From contig JAWKTN010000005.1 of assembly GCA_041399065.1 (NCBI GenBank), positions 434,001 through 498,000 of the forward strand: DNA of 64,000 bases, read 5' to 3'. The translations under genes were made by a program, and so were the position numbers. The notes below the pieces were generated by a model. The model was given only the letters and a program-made list of their open reading frames with translations. It did no database searches and had not been told where the DNA came from. Within the stretch, counting starts at the first letter, position 1, and each line of letters begins with the position of its first letter. This document shows positions 29,828-38,421 of this stretch, piece after piece. The stretch comes from JAGQPD01 sp020426865. Its GTDB lineage: Bacteria > Planctomycetota > Planctomycetia > Pirellulales > Pirellulaceae.

Positions 29828-32800
29828 ATGAGCAGCAAAAAACAGCGAGCATTCTTTCGCCGCCGCGCCGCCCATCGTCGCACGCTATCAGCGACTGCGA
29901 ATCGACGACGAGGCCTTAGCGCCCACGAAACGCTGGAGTCCCGTCATCTATTGGCGGCCAACGTCCTGGCAACGCTCGATAGCACCTTCACCACTCCCGG
30001 CACGCCTCGTGACCTGATCATGCAGGTCGCGCTTCCCGATGCCGATGCGGGTGCCACGGCGATGCTGACAATTACGGTCGATCGCGCGACGGGCAGTGCC
30101 TTTAACCCAGCGGTCCCAACGATCCATCGCGCTGATGGATCGCAAGTCGTCGCTGCCAACACCCACAACGGCGCGACCGAAGCGATGGCGGTCGTGGAAT
30201 TGCCAGCTGGCGAATATACGCTTAAGGTCCGCGGCGATGGTTCCACCAGCGGCGACTTTGGCGTCGCGGTCACGTTGCCGGGCGATACGGACGCCGATGG
30301 CGAGATCTCCAATTTCGAAAAGCTGTTGGCCAGTGCCGCCGTCATTCAAGCCAACGGCACGGGCAACTTCGTGACAACTCAGTTCTATATGAGCCAGGGC
30401 ATTGACATGTCACAAGACCTGTACGATGCCGGTTTGGACGCCGACGGCGACGGTACGATTTCCTACACCGACCTGATGGCCGTCGAAGCCAACTCGGGTT
30501 TGGGCACGGTCGAGGTCGACCTGTTCGGCGATCAAGGGGCACCGGTCTTCAGCGACGTGCGACTGGCCAATGATACGGGCACCAGTGCCATTGATCGGAT
30601 TACGACCGATGTGACCGTCACCGGTACCTTAACAGACGAAAGCAACATCACGTCGCTCACCGGTTCGCTCGACAACAAGGCCGCGGTGGAGCTCGCCGGA
30701 TCCCTTTCCAGCATCCTCAGCGGCGACACGTTGACATTGAACCTGGCCACGCTCGAGACGATCAACGGCGGTACGCTCAGCGATGGCCCGCACACCTTGC
30801 GTTTGAACGCCACAGACGAATTCGGTAATGCCACTGCCAATCCGGCCGTCCTGTCGTTTACCTTCATCCGCAACAATACCGCTCCTGTGTTGTCCGCGAT
30901 ACCGGATCAAAACGCGACCGAAGACACCGCATTTTCGCTGAGTCTGCCGGCATTCTTTGCGAATAACGATGTGGGGGATGTGATCACGTATGCCGCCACA
31001 TTCGGCGGTGCCACGTGGCTGTCTGTCAATTCCTCCACCGGCGCGATTAGCGGCACTCCTACCAACGAAAACGTCGGTTCCGTCACCGTCAATGCGACAG
31101 CGACCGATTCGCAAGGTGCCACGGCCACGGATACCTTCACCATCACGGTTGCCAACGTCAATGATGCGCCGGTCGTGGGACCGATCGCCGACTCGACCGC
31201 CACGGAAGATCAACCGTTCTCACTGACCGTGACCGCGGCCGATGTCGATGCCGGCGATAGCATTACGCTCGCGGCTGCTTGGGCCACCGGGATCACCGCG
31301 GACGGTCAACCCATCGATGGCCAGCCCTTGCCCGCGTGGCTGACATTCAATCCGACAACCCGCACGTTCACCGGCACCCCCGCCAACAATGACGTGGGCG
31401 AACTGATGATCGTCGTCACCGCCACCGATCAAAGCAATGCCACAGGCGGCGACCTGTTTGTCCTGACCATCGAAAACACGCCCGACGCTCCGGTCGTTGC
31501 CAACGATGTCCCTAATCAATCGGCCGATCAAGGATTTCCGTTCCAGTTGAACCTCAGTAACACGTTTAGCGACGTGGATCCTGGCGACGTTTTGACGCTC
31601 AGCGTGACGCAAGTCAATGGCAGTGCCATCCCTGCCTGGCTGACGTTCAACGCAACGACGAATGTCCTGTCCGGCACGCCAGCCAATGAAGACGTGGGCA
31701 CCTTGGAATTGAAGGTTGTCGCAACCGATCGCGATAACCTGACGGCGGAAGATACATTCTTCTTGAACGTCGGCAACACACCCGATCCCCCCTTCGTCGT
31801 CACAGAAATACCCGATTCGAATGCGACCGAAGATACTCCGTTCTCGTTGAACGTTGCCAACAACTTCAACGATCCCGATGTCGGCGACTCGTTGACCTTT
31901 ACCGCCACGCTGCAAGGTGGTGGGGCCTTGCCATCGTGGCTATCGCTTAATCCGACGACTGGCCAATTCAGCGGTACGCCCGGCAATGATGACGTGGGTA
32001 CACTCACAATCGCTGTGCGAGCCAGCGACACAACCACGCCCGATCCGCTGTTCGTCGACGACAGCTTCGTGCTGACCGTCAACAATGCCAATGATGCTCC
32101 GACATTCACCGGCACCATTGCCGATCAAACGATCGACGAAGAGTCACCGTTTTCGCTGAACGTCAGCTCGTTCTTCTCCGACATCGATCCAGGTGATTCG
32201 CTGACTTTTTCGGCGACCTTGGCCGCCGGCGGAGCACTTCCGGCGTGGCTTTCCATCAATCCCACGACGGGCGTGCTGTCGGGGACCCCCGATGATCCGG
32301 ACATCGGCACGATCAACGTCATTGTGCGGGCTCGCGACGCCGCCAATGCCCTGGCATCCAGCAATAGCTTTGCCATTACCGTGAACAATGTCCCCGAACC
32401 ACCGGTGGCCACGGACATCGGAGCCCAGTCGGCAAACGAGGATTCACCGTTTACGCTGAATCTGGCCAACTTCTTTAGCGATCCCGATCCGGGCGATGTA
32501 CTCACGTTCGGCGCAACGCTCGTGGGCGGCGGCGCCTTACCGGCGTGGTTGACGCTCAATCCCACCACCGGCGTTCTCAGCGGCACGCCTGACAACGGCG
32601 ATGTCGGGGCGATCGATATCCACGCAACCGCCCAAGATATTCTTGCGGCATCGGCCAGCGACGATTTTACTTTGACCGTGGTCAACGTGAACGATGCGCC
32701 GACGGTCGCCAATCCGATTGCCGACCAAAACGTTCTACAAGATGATCCGTTCACGCTGAATGTTACAGGAACATTCGCCGACATCGACGTTGGTGATACG

Positions 32801-35296
32801 ATCACGTACTCGGCGGCCTTGAGTAACGGCGATCCGCTACCAGGGTGGCTGAACTTCAACGCCGGTACGCGCACTTTCTCCGGTACACCCGGCAACGATG
32901 ACGTGGGCACGGTCACGATTCGAGTGACGGGTACCGATAATGCGAATGCGCTCGCGACCGAAGATTTCGACCTGACGGTGGGCAATGTCAACGACCCGCC
33001 AGAAATCAATGACCAGTCGTTCCAAGTTGCCGACGATGCCGCCAACGGCACAGTCGTCGGCAATGTCCTGGCAACCGATCCCGACGTGGGCGATACGTTG
33101 ACGTATCAGATTACTGCCGGAAATGCCAGCGATGCGTTTGCGATCAATTCCACCAACGGACAACTGACTGTCAACGATGCCAATCAGCTGATTCTGGATG
33201 CCGTATTCAATTTAACCGTCCAAGTCACCGACAATGGCACGCCGCAGATGGTCGACATGGCAACAGTTACCGTTACGGTGACAAACGGCAATCATGCCCC
33301 CGAGGTCACAGCAATCGACGACAAGGACGCCAACGAAAACAGTCTGTTCACATACGATATCACATCGTTCTTCTCCGATTCCGATCCTGGCGATACGCTG
33401 ACGTACACAGCCGCACTGGCTGGCGGTGGGGCCTTGCCGACATGGTTGAATTTCAACGGTACGACCGGTGTCTTTTCGGGCACTCCGCGCGATGGCGACG
33501 AAGGTGCCATTGACATTACGGTCACCGCAACGGACCCTGGCAGTTTGACCGCGGAAGACACGTTCACATTAACCGTCAACAACACCAACGACGCGCCGCA
33601 ACTGATCGGTTTGATCCCGGATGCCACGGCGACCGAAGGTGAATTCTTCTCAACCAACACGGGGATTTTCTTCCAGGACCCCAACCCAACCGATGTCCTG
33701 ACATTTGCCGCCACTTTGGTCGGTGGGGGGGCGCTTCCAGCCTGGTTGAATTTCAACACGTCCAACGCGATCTTCACGGGCACCCCGGGCGCGAGCGATG
33801 TCGGTGTCCTGTCAATACGTGTTACGGCCAGCGATGCGTTCCTTAGCATCAACGACGACTTCACGTTGACGGTGGTCGGCGGCAGTCACGACCCAGTGGC
33901 AGTCGACGACAACGTCTCCAGCTTCGACGATGAGATCCTCACGATCCCCTTCGCCGACCTGCTCGATAACGATACTGACGCTGATGCGGGCGACACGCTC
34001 ACCATTTCAGCGGTCGAGAACACCAGCCAGCGGGGAGCGGCAGTTGCGATCGACGGCACCGATATCACTTACGATTCCACTGCCGTTGCGGAGTTGTATT
34101 CCCTGCGTCCGGGTGAAGAACTGACCGATACGTTCAGCTACACCGTCACCGATGGCACGGGGACCGACACGGGCACCGTCACCGTCACGGTACAAGGTGT
34201 CGACGTGATTACGTTCACGTACGAGTTGACCGACACCAACGGCAACGTGATTACTCAGGTTACAACGGGGGGCACGTTCCAAATTCGCGCGTCGGTGACC
34301 GATACCAGTTCGGTGATCACCGGCGTCGCTTCGGCGTATCAACGAGTGGCGTTCAACAGCGGACAAGCAACGGTCACAGCCGTCGACGTAACGCTACCCT
34401 CGGCGGCCGTGGTCGTCGAACGGATCGCGACCGACGGCAATTCATTCACCGCCGGTGCGTTGCACTTCAGCAGCGACCGCACCGCCGGCCCGTTCCCGCT
34501 CTACACGACCACCTTTACGGCCGGTGCCACTCCCGGCACCGTAACGTTCACCCCCGGCCAATCGGAAAACGGTGCGCTCGAGGCGACGCTCACGTTCGGC
34601 GCGGAGAATAATCTGCCGGATGAACAGATCCATTACGGGACGCTCAGCATTCCGATTGTGGCCCCGAGTGTCGCAGCCGTTTCCTTCACCAATCCCAGCA
34701 ACCCATTGGACGTGAACGGCGACAACCTGGTCACGCCACTGGATGCCATGCTGGTCATCAATGACATGGACGAGCACGGCAGCCGCGTTCTGGACGCCAC
34801 GGCATCGAGTACTGGCAGTAGCACCGGGATCCAACCGGTGAGTTTAACATCGAAGCCTCCGCGTTACATTGACGCCAATGGTGACATGCGAGTGACACCA
34901 CTGGACGTGCTGCTGATCATCAACGAGCTGGACCGTCAGGCGGCGGCTCGCGCGACATCGTCCCCCACGACCAACGTCATGGCGCCCCTGGCCGTTTCGA
35001 TCGAGGCGACCAGCCTGGTAGCCGATGCGGATCTGTCCACCGCGACCTCCAGTGCCCCAACCGCTCCAGTGACGCCACCGACCACACGGGGCTCAACCGA
35101 AACTACTATACACATGCACACTATTCCAAAGGGCGTGTCCATGGTGAGGACGGCCAGCGCGGTGGTGGGCGAGGCGAACGGGGTTGGCGGTTGGCGGGGG
35201 GATCGTGTCGCGCGATCGGTGCGGAGCAGTCGCGCGGTGGAGGAAGAGCGGACGACGGACACGGCGATTATGGAACTGTTCGGCGAACGCATGTAG
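29828..35296 (+). CDS. Giant secreted Ig-like repeat protein with cohesin-like module and dockerins
   Basis: About 1,822 residues from the ATG at 29828 (MSSKKQRAFF); in-frame starts at 29741 and 29801 are possible, and no strong ribosome-binding site decides. The basic N-terminus ends in an LEPR-XLL-type element (HETLESRHLLAAN, residues 34-45). From about 350 to 1460 there are ten repeats of roughly 100 residues. Nine are of the He_PIG/Ig type, with 'ALPAWLTLNPTTGVLSGTP' phrasing and 'NDAP' junctions; one is cadherin-like (NDPPEIN). A tandem VCBS-like unit follows (AVDDNVSS). Residues about 1460-1615 look cohesin-like and end in two dockerin-type loops (DVNGDNLVTPLD, DANGDMRVTPLD). The last 65 residues resemble the tail of protein B. 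Likely a long rod-like exported adhesin or scaffold; ligand unknown. Confidence 0.86.
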   Translation: MSSKKQRAFFRRRAAHRRTLSATANRRRGLSAHETLESRHLLAANVLATLDSTFTTPGTPRDLIMQVALPDADAGATAMLTITVDRATGSAFNPAVPTIHRADGSQVVAANTHNGATEAMAVVELPAGEYTLKVRGDGSTSGDFGVAVTLPGDTDADGEISNFEKLLASAAVIQANGTGNFVTTQFYMSQGIDMSQDLYDAGLDADGDGTISYTDLMAVEANSGLGTVEVDLFGDQGAPVFSDVRLANDTGTSAIDRITTDVTVTGTLTDESNITSLTGSLDNKAAVELAGSLSSILSGDTLTLNLATLETINGGTLSDGPHTLRLNATDEFGNATANPAVLSFTFIRNNTAPVLSAIPDQNATEDTAFSLSLPAFFANNDVGDVITYAATFGGATWLSVNSSTGAISGTPTNENVGSVTVNATATDSQGATATDTFTITVANVNDAPVVGPIADSTATEDQPFSLTVTAADVDAGDSITLAAAWATGITADGQPIDGQPLPAWLTFNPTTRTFTGTPANNDVGELMIVVTATDQSNATGGDLFVLTIENTPDAPVVANDVPNQSADQGFPFQLNLSNTFSDVDPGDVLTLSVTQVNGSAIPAWLTFNATTNVLSGTPANEDVGTLELKVVATDRDNLTAEDTFFLNVGNTPDPPFVVTEIPDSNATEDTPFSLNVANNFNDPDVGDSLTFTATLQGGGALPSWLSLNPTTGQFSGTPGNDDVGTLTIAVRASDTTTPDPLFVDDSFVLTVNNANDAPTFTGTIADQTIDEESPFSLNVSSFFSDIDPGDSLTFSATLAAGGALPAWLSINPTTGVLSGTPDDPDIGTINVIVRARDAANALASSNSFAITVNNVPEPPVATDIGAQSANEDSPFTLNLANFFSDPDPGDVLTFGATLVGGGALPAWLTLNPTTGVLSGTPDNGDVGAIDIHATAQDILAASASDDFTLTVVNVNDAPTVANPIADQNVLQDDPFTLNVTGTFADIDVGDTITYSAALSNGDPLPGWLNFNAGTRTFSGTPGNDDVGTVTIRVTGTDNANALATEDFDLTVGNVNDPPEINDQSFQVADDAANGTVVGNVLATDPDVGDTLTYQITAGNASDAFAINSTNGQLTVNDANQLILDAVFNLTVQVTDNGTPQMVDMATVTVTVTNGNHAPEVTAIDDKDANENSLFTYDITSFFSDSDPGDTLTYTAALAGGGALPTWLNFNGTTGVFSGTPRDGDEGAIDITVTATDPGSLTAEDTFTLTVNNTNDAPQLIGLIPDATATEGEFFSTNTGIFFQDPNPTDVLTFAATLVGGGALPAWLNFNTSNAIFTGTPGASDVGVLSIRVTASDAFLSINDDFTLTVVGGSHDPVAVDDNVSSFDDEILTIPFADLLDNDTDADAGDTLTISAVENTSQRGAAVAIDGTDITYDSTAVAELYSLRPGEELTDTFSYTVTDGTGTDTGTVTVTVQGVDVITFTYELTDTNGNVITQVTTGGTFQIRASVTDTSSVITGVASAYQRVAFNSGQATVTAVDVTLPSAAVVVERIATDGNSFTAGALHFSSDRTAGPFPLYTTTFTAGATPGTVTFTPGQSENGALEATLTFGAENNLPDEQIHYGTLSIPIVAPSVAAVSFTNPSNPLDVNGDNLVTPLDAMLVINDMDEHGSRVLDATASSTGSSTGIQPVSLTSKPPRYIDANGDMRVTPLDVLLIINELDRQAAARATSSPTTNVMAPLAVSIEATSLVADADLSTATSSAPTAPVTPPTTRGSTETTIHMHTIPKGVSMVRTASAVVGEANGVGGWRGDRVARSVRSSRAVEEERTTDTAIMELFGERM

Positions 35297-35797
35297 CTCC
35301 CGTTGGGTTTCGAACAACCGGCCAAAGCGGGACAAGAGAAGGGCTCGACGCCTTCGGGAACTCTCCCTACCATCCGTTGCTACTTCTTAATTCAACAGTC
35401 GAACGGGCTGCGCTCCATGTGCATATCACGAACAGCCACACCGGAACGCTACGAGTACCGCGATGCTGAGTACGAGTACGAAACCGGCGCTGGACAGTGA
35501 CACACATACGTTACTGCGGCGATAACAAGTGCCGCGAGATTGTGAATATTGACGCGAATGGCAAAAAGAGATTACCATTGTGAGTTCCTTGGCCCGCTCG
35601 CCGGCTGTGACGCGAGAGCGTCTTATCTGAACGGAGGGCACTTCGCGTGCGTCACGAAGAGCGAGAACGATCCGCTGCACGGGGAGCGGCGAGGCCAGGC
35701 GGATTAGCAATGAAAAATGAATCGTCGCCGCCCGGGTACGCTGGTCGTTACTTGCCTTGAAAACCAATTCCAATTCGCGATCTTGGAGGTATGCCTG
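35297..35797. other. Intergenic region, no gene seen
   Basis: About 500 bases after the Ig-repeat gene. Short open frames here lack ribosome-binding sites and recognisable sequence. A small imperfect hairpin (AAGGGC/GCCTT, near 35338-35354) lies shortly after the stop and may aid termination. Otherwise nothing is seen. Confidence 0.45.
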
Positions 35798-36079
35798 ATG
35801 GCGAAGCTTATCAATGTGACCACACATCCTGGATACAGACTCCAACTCGAATATGATGATGGCGTGAAGGGCAAGGCTGATCTTTCCCACTTGGTCGGCA
35901 AGGGGGTCTTTGAAGCATGGAATGACCCATCCGTATTCGAATCCGTGACGATTGGAGAGCACGGAGAAGTTCGGTGGACCGACACTATCGAACTCTGTGG
36001 AGACGCAATGTACTTGCAGATAACCGACAAGTCGCCCGAAGATTTGTTCCCAAATCTAAGAGTGCCAGCCGATGCCTGA
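35798..36079 (+). CDS. DUF2442-family small protein
   Basis: A 93-residue protein. The ATG at 35798 is preferred because TTGGAGG sits about nine bases upstream; an in-frame ATG at 35717 has no such site. The sequence MAKLINVTTHPGYRLQLEYD, then GKADLSHLVGKGVFEAWNDP and WTDTIELCGDAMYLQ, fits the DUF2442 family (short all-beta proteins beginning with a 'v..v.p..gy.l.l.f.DG' pattern). Its stop overlaps the start of the DUF4160 gene by 8 bases, so the two are translationally coupled. The two families are often adjacent in bacterial genomes. A toxin-antitoxin-like or DNA-associated role has been suspected on context alone; the function is not known. Confidence 0.8.
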   Translation: MAKLINVTTHPGYRLQLEYDDGVKGKADLSHLVGKGVFEAWNDPSVFESVTIGEHGEVRWTDTIELCGDAMYLQITDKSPEDLFPNLRVPADA

Positions 36080-36332
36080 ACTTAGCCGGTTCTACGGCAT
36101 CGTCATCAAGATGTACTACAACGACCACAATCCGCCGCACTTTCATGCGGAATACGGAAACGATCAGATGGTCGTTGACGTGAACACTCTCGGAGTGATC
36201 GGCGGCCGGATTGCGCCCCGTGCGACCGGCCTTGTGATGGAATGGGCTGCCCAGCACCAAGCTGAGCTGCGCCAAGCATGGCAGCAGGCGCGAAACATGC
36301 AGCCACTGGATCGCATCGATCCGCTGCCGTAA
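36072..36332 (+). CDS. DUF4160-family small protein
   Basis: An 86-residue protein starting inside the end of the DUF2442 gene (ATGCCTGA overlap). The segment MPELSRFYGIVIKMYYNDHN followed by PPHFHAEYG is diagnostic of DUF4160, which has a conserved HNPPHFHA core. The C-terminal half has a helix with EWAAQHQAELRQAW, also typical. No signal peptide, so it is cytoplasmic. The coupled pair looks like a small mobile or accessory module placed between a surface-protein gene and a transporter. Function unknown. Confidence 0.85.
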   Translation: MPELSRFYGIVIKMYYNDHNPPHFHAEYGNDQMVVDVNTLGVIGGRIAPRATGLVMEWAAQHQAELRQAWQQARNMQPLDRIDPLP

Positions 36333-36448
36333 TGGTCAATCGGGGCCGGCAAGTCCCCAAGGGTTGCAGCCGAACCGTAAAATAGCGAGTTGGTTTTGCT
36401 TGCAAGTCATCTCACGGCCGCATGAACCCCGTCGTTCTGCCAAAGTTC

Positions 36449-36475
36449 CACGGCTGTCCCCGGCCGTATTGCGGC
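36449..36475 (-). repeat. Dispersed palindromic element, single copy
   Basis: Read on the minus strand this is cggccggggacagccgtgga followed by actttgg. It matches the element downstream of hemH (48973-49000) except for a few bases and shares its core with the array at 39768-39889. The core can pair as ACGGC..GCCGT around a short GGA-containing loop. Confidence 0.75.
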
Positions 36476-36535
36476 AACGCCGCAAGGCACGACGCGCTGG
36501 CGCACGAAACCGGCGCTGCAGACAAAACCAGACAG

Positions 36536-36614
36536 AAAAAACCTGACGCGCTACTCGATTGGGCCAGAAAAAACCTGACGCGCCGAAAAAACCTGACGCG
36601 CTACTCGATTGGGC
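36536..36614 (+). repeat. Direct repeat cluster (aaaaaacctgacgcg)
   Basis: The 15-mer aaaaaacctgacgcg occurs three times (36536, 36568, 36586). The first and third are followed by an identical ctactcgattgggc, giving a 29-base duplication 50 bases apart. This looks like recent slippage or duplication in non-coding DNA. No function is evident. Confidence 0.85.
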
Positions 36615-36879
36615 AGTCTGGTGAGAGTAGGTGAAGTTGCCTTTGCTCGGCTGACGGCGGACGCGTTGAATTGCGCAGCGGCCCCAGATTACGGCGTTCA
36701 TCAGGCGGTCAACTCGTCTTCATTGAAACGTCGACCATTGCTGTCCCGCCGTATGAAATCAGGGACGTGGCTTGACCGCTCCGAGTCGATCCAGACACGG
36801 GCAGCGAGTCATGTGGCTCCGGCCGAGTCCCGAGCACAGTCACGCGGCCCGAGCGATGACGCCCGGGACACGTCGCGGA

Positions 36880-38163
36880 CTATGTATGCGACGCATCCTT
36901 GTCTGAGAGCTTATCCCAAAACAAAGCGTAAAACGCTACGAGCACGGCGGCGGCGAAGACGGCGGGGTAGAGCCAGATTGTGTACCAATCTTGCACGCCG
37001 TCGTTGGTGTTCATCAACACGTGGGCGAAGAACAGCTTGGCACCCAGTCCCAAACCCAGACCCTGTGTCACGAGTACGAGGAACCCTTGAGCCTGGTTGC
37101 GGATATCCTTGGGCGCTCGCTTGTCGGCGTAGATCATACCAGTCACGAAAAAGAAGTCGTAACAGACTCCATGCAGGACAATGCCCAGGAGAACCATCCA
37201 GAAAACGTGGTTTTCGGCGGCGCCGGCGAACAGGCCATAGCGGACGACCCAGGCGAGCATCCCAACGGCGAGCATATTTTTCACCCCCAGACGGGCAAAG
37301 AACAGTGGCATGACCACCATAAAGAATACTTCGGACATCTGGCCGAAGCTCATTGTGAACGTGGCACTTCCGTTGACCAAAGCTTCGGAGGCTTCGGCGA
37401 AGTTACGCGCCTGCGCGTAGTAGCCCGCCAGGGGAATACATAGCAGGAACGAGCAGATGATGAACACCGCATAGTTGGGATTGCGCAACATTTTCAGCGA
37501 ATCGGTCCCGAGAATTTGGCCCAGTGTTGGTTTGGTCCCCCGGGACGGGGGGGGCGTGTGCGGCAACGTGAAGGAGTAGAGTCCCAGCAGGATCGAGGCG
37601 CCACCAGCCATTGTGAATTGCATGGCCGATTTGTCTTTCCCTGGCAGGAAACTCACAGCAATATTGCCCACGATCCACCCCAGCGTGCCGAGCACGCGCA
37701 CGATCGGGAACTGCTTTTCCTGGCTCTCCAGATTATGAAACGAAATGCTGGTCGTCAGTCCCAGCGTGGGCATATAGCAGAGCATATGTCCGAAGAGCAT
37801 CAATATGAACGGATGCCGGTAGGCGGGGAGATCGTGCAAGAATAGATTATAGAACATGGACGCGTTTTCAGGGGCTTCTGGCAGTTTGAATGCGCTGGCC
37901 ATGGCAGGTGCCCCGATCAGGAAGACTCCCCCGAGGACGTGGAGCACGCCGAGCACTTTTTCGGTGGCGAAGAAGCGATCGGCGATCATCCCCAGGAAGA
38001 AGGGAGCGACGATAGCCGCCAGTGGTCCGACGGTGTACGCGGCGCCGGTCACGTCGTTCATCCCCGTTTCACCGAGAAAACCGGTCATCGATACGTACCA
38101 GGCCCCCCAGACGAAGAACTGGAGGAACATCATAATCGCCAAGCGGAACATATTGGGTGTCAT
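36880..38163 (-). CDS. MFS permease, nucleoside:H+ symporter-like
   Basis: A 427-residue, strongly hydrophobic protein with about twelve predicted membrane segments. The ATG at 38163 (MTPNMFRLAIMMFLQFFVWG) has GGAG seven bases upstream; the extra 32 residues of the longest frame are not membrane-like. FLQFFVWGAWYVSM at the first helix, PFFLGMIADRFFATEKVLGV in the loop after helix 2, and IVRVLGTLGWIVGN are features of the nucleoside permease (NupG/XapB-like) branch of the major facilitator superfamily. It would import nucleosides or a related sugar derivative across the inner membrane. It is divergent from the Gfo/Idh/MocA oxidoreductase with a 258-base shared upstream region, which suggests a link in sugar or nucleoside use. 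The substrate is not certain. Confidence 0.83.
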   Translation of the reverse strand: MTPNMFRLAIMMFLQFFVWGAWYVSMTGFLGETGMNDVTGAAYTVGPLAAIVAPFFLGMIADRFFATEKVLGVLHVLGGVFLIGAPAMASAFKLPEAPENASMFYNLFLHDLPAYRHPFILMLFGHMLCYMPTLGLTTSISFHNLESQEKQFPIVRVLGTLGWIVGNIAVSFLPGKDKSAMQFTMAGGASILLGLYSFTLPHTPPPSRGTKPTLGQILGTDSLKMLRNPNYAVFIICSFLLCIPLAGYYAQARNFAEASEALVNGSATFTMSFGQMSEVFFMVVMPLFFARLGVKNMLAVGMLAWVVRYGLFAGAAENHVFWMVLLGIVLHGVCYDFFFVTGMIYADKRAPKDIRNQAQGFLVLVTQGLGLGLGAKLFFAHVLMNTNDGVQDWYTIWLYPAVFAAAVLVAFYALFWDKLSDKDASHT

Positions 38164-38421
38164 CAAGGGCTCCGTCGGAAACAGCGGGGTGGAAGTGGTG
38201 GAGGATGAAACAGGCAAAATCGACGCGGCGGTCAACGGGCGCGCGGACGAAAGACGCACGAATGTACCGCGATTTGGCGGCGATCGTCAAGCAGTCGCAA
38301 GGCTTGTGCGATGGGCTGACGGAGAGGCTCGCGGGCGAGATTGCAGTTTGCACGGACTTTAAGGATAATGGTGGGCGAGTTCCAGGCGAACATCCCACCT
38401 TCAACCGAAAGGACGTCCCAC

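Larger units (their letters stand above)
36333..36879. other. Intergenic region with short repeats
   Basis: About 547 bases between the DUF4160 gene and the 3' end of the permease gene. It contains one copy of the GC-rich palindrome family (36449-36475) and a direct-repeat cluster (36536-36614). Long open frames across it are not supported by a start signal or recognisable protein. Confidence 0.5.

Noticed and set aside
35426..35962. A 178-residue minus-strand gene
   Set aside because: It overlaps the DUF2442 gene on the other strand, has no ribosome-binding site and shows no family features.
36609..37313. A 234-residue plus-strand arginine-rich frame
   Set aside because: It runs antisense to the MFS permease gene, and its composition is that of a shadow frame.
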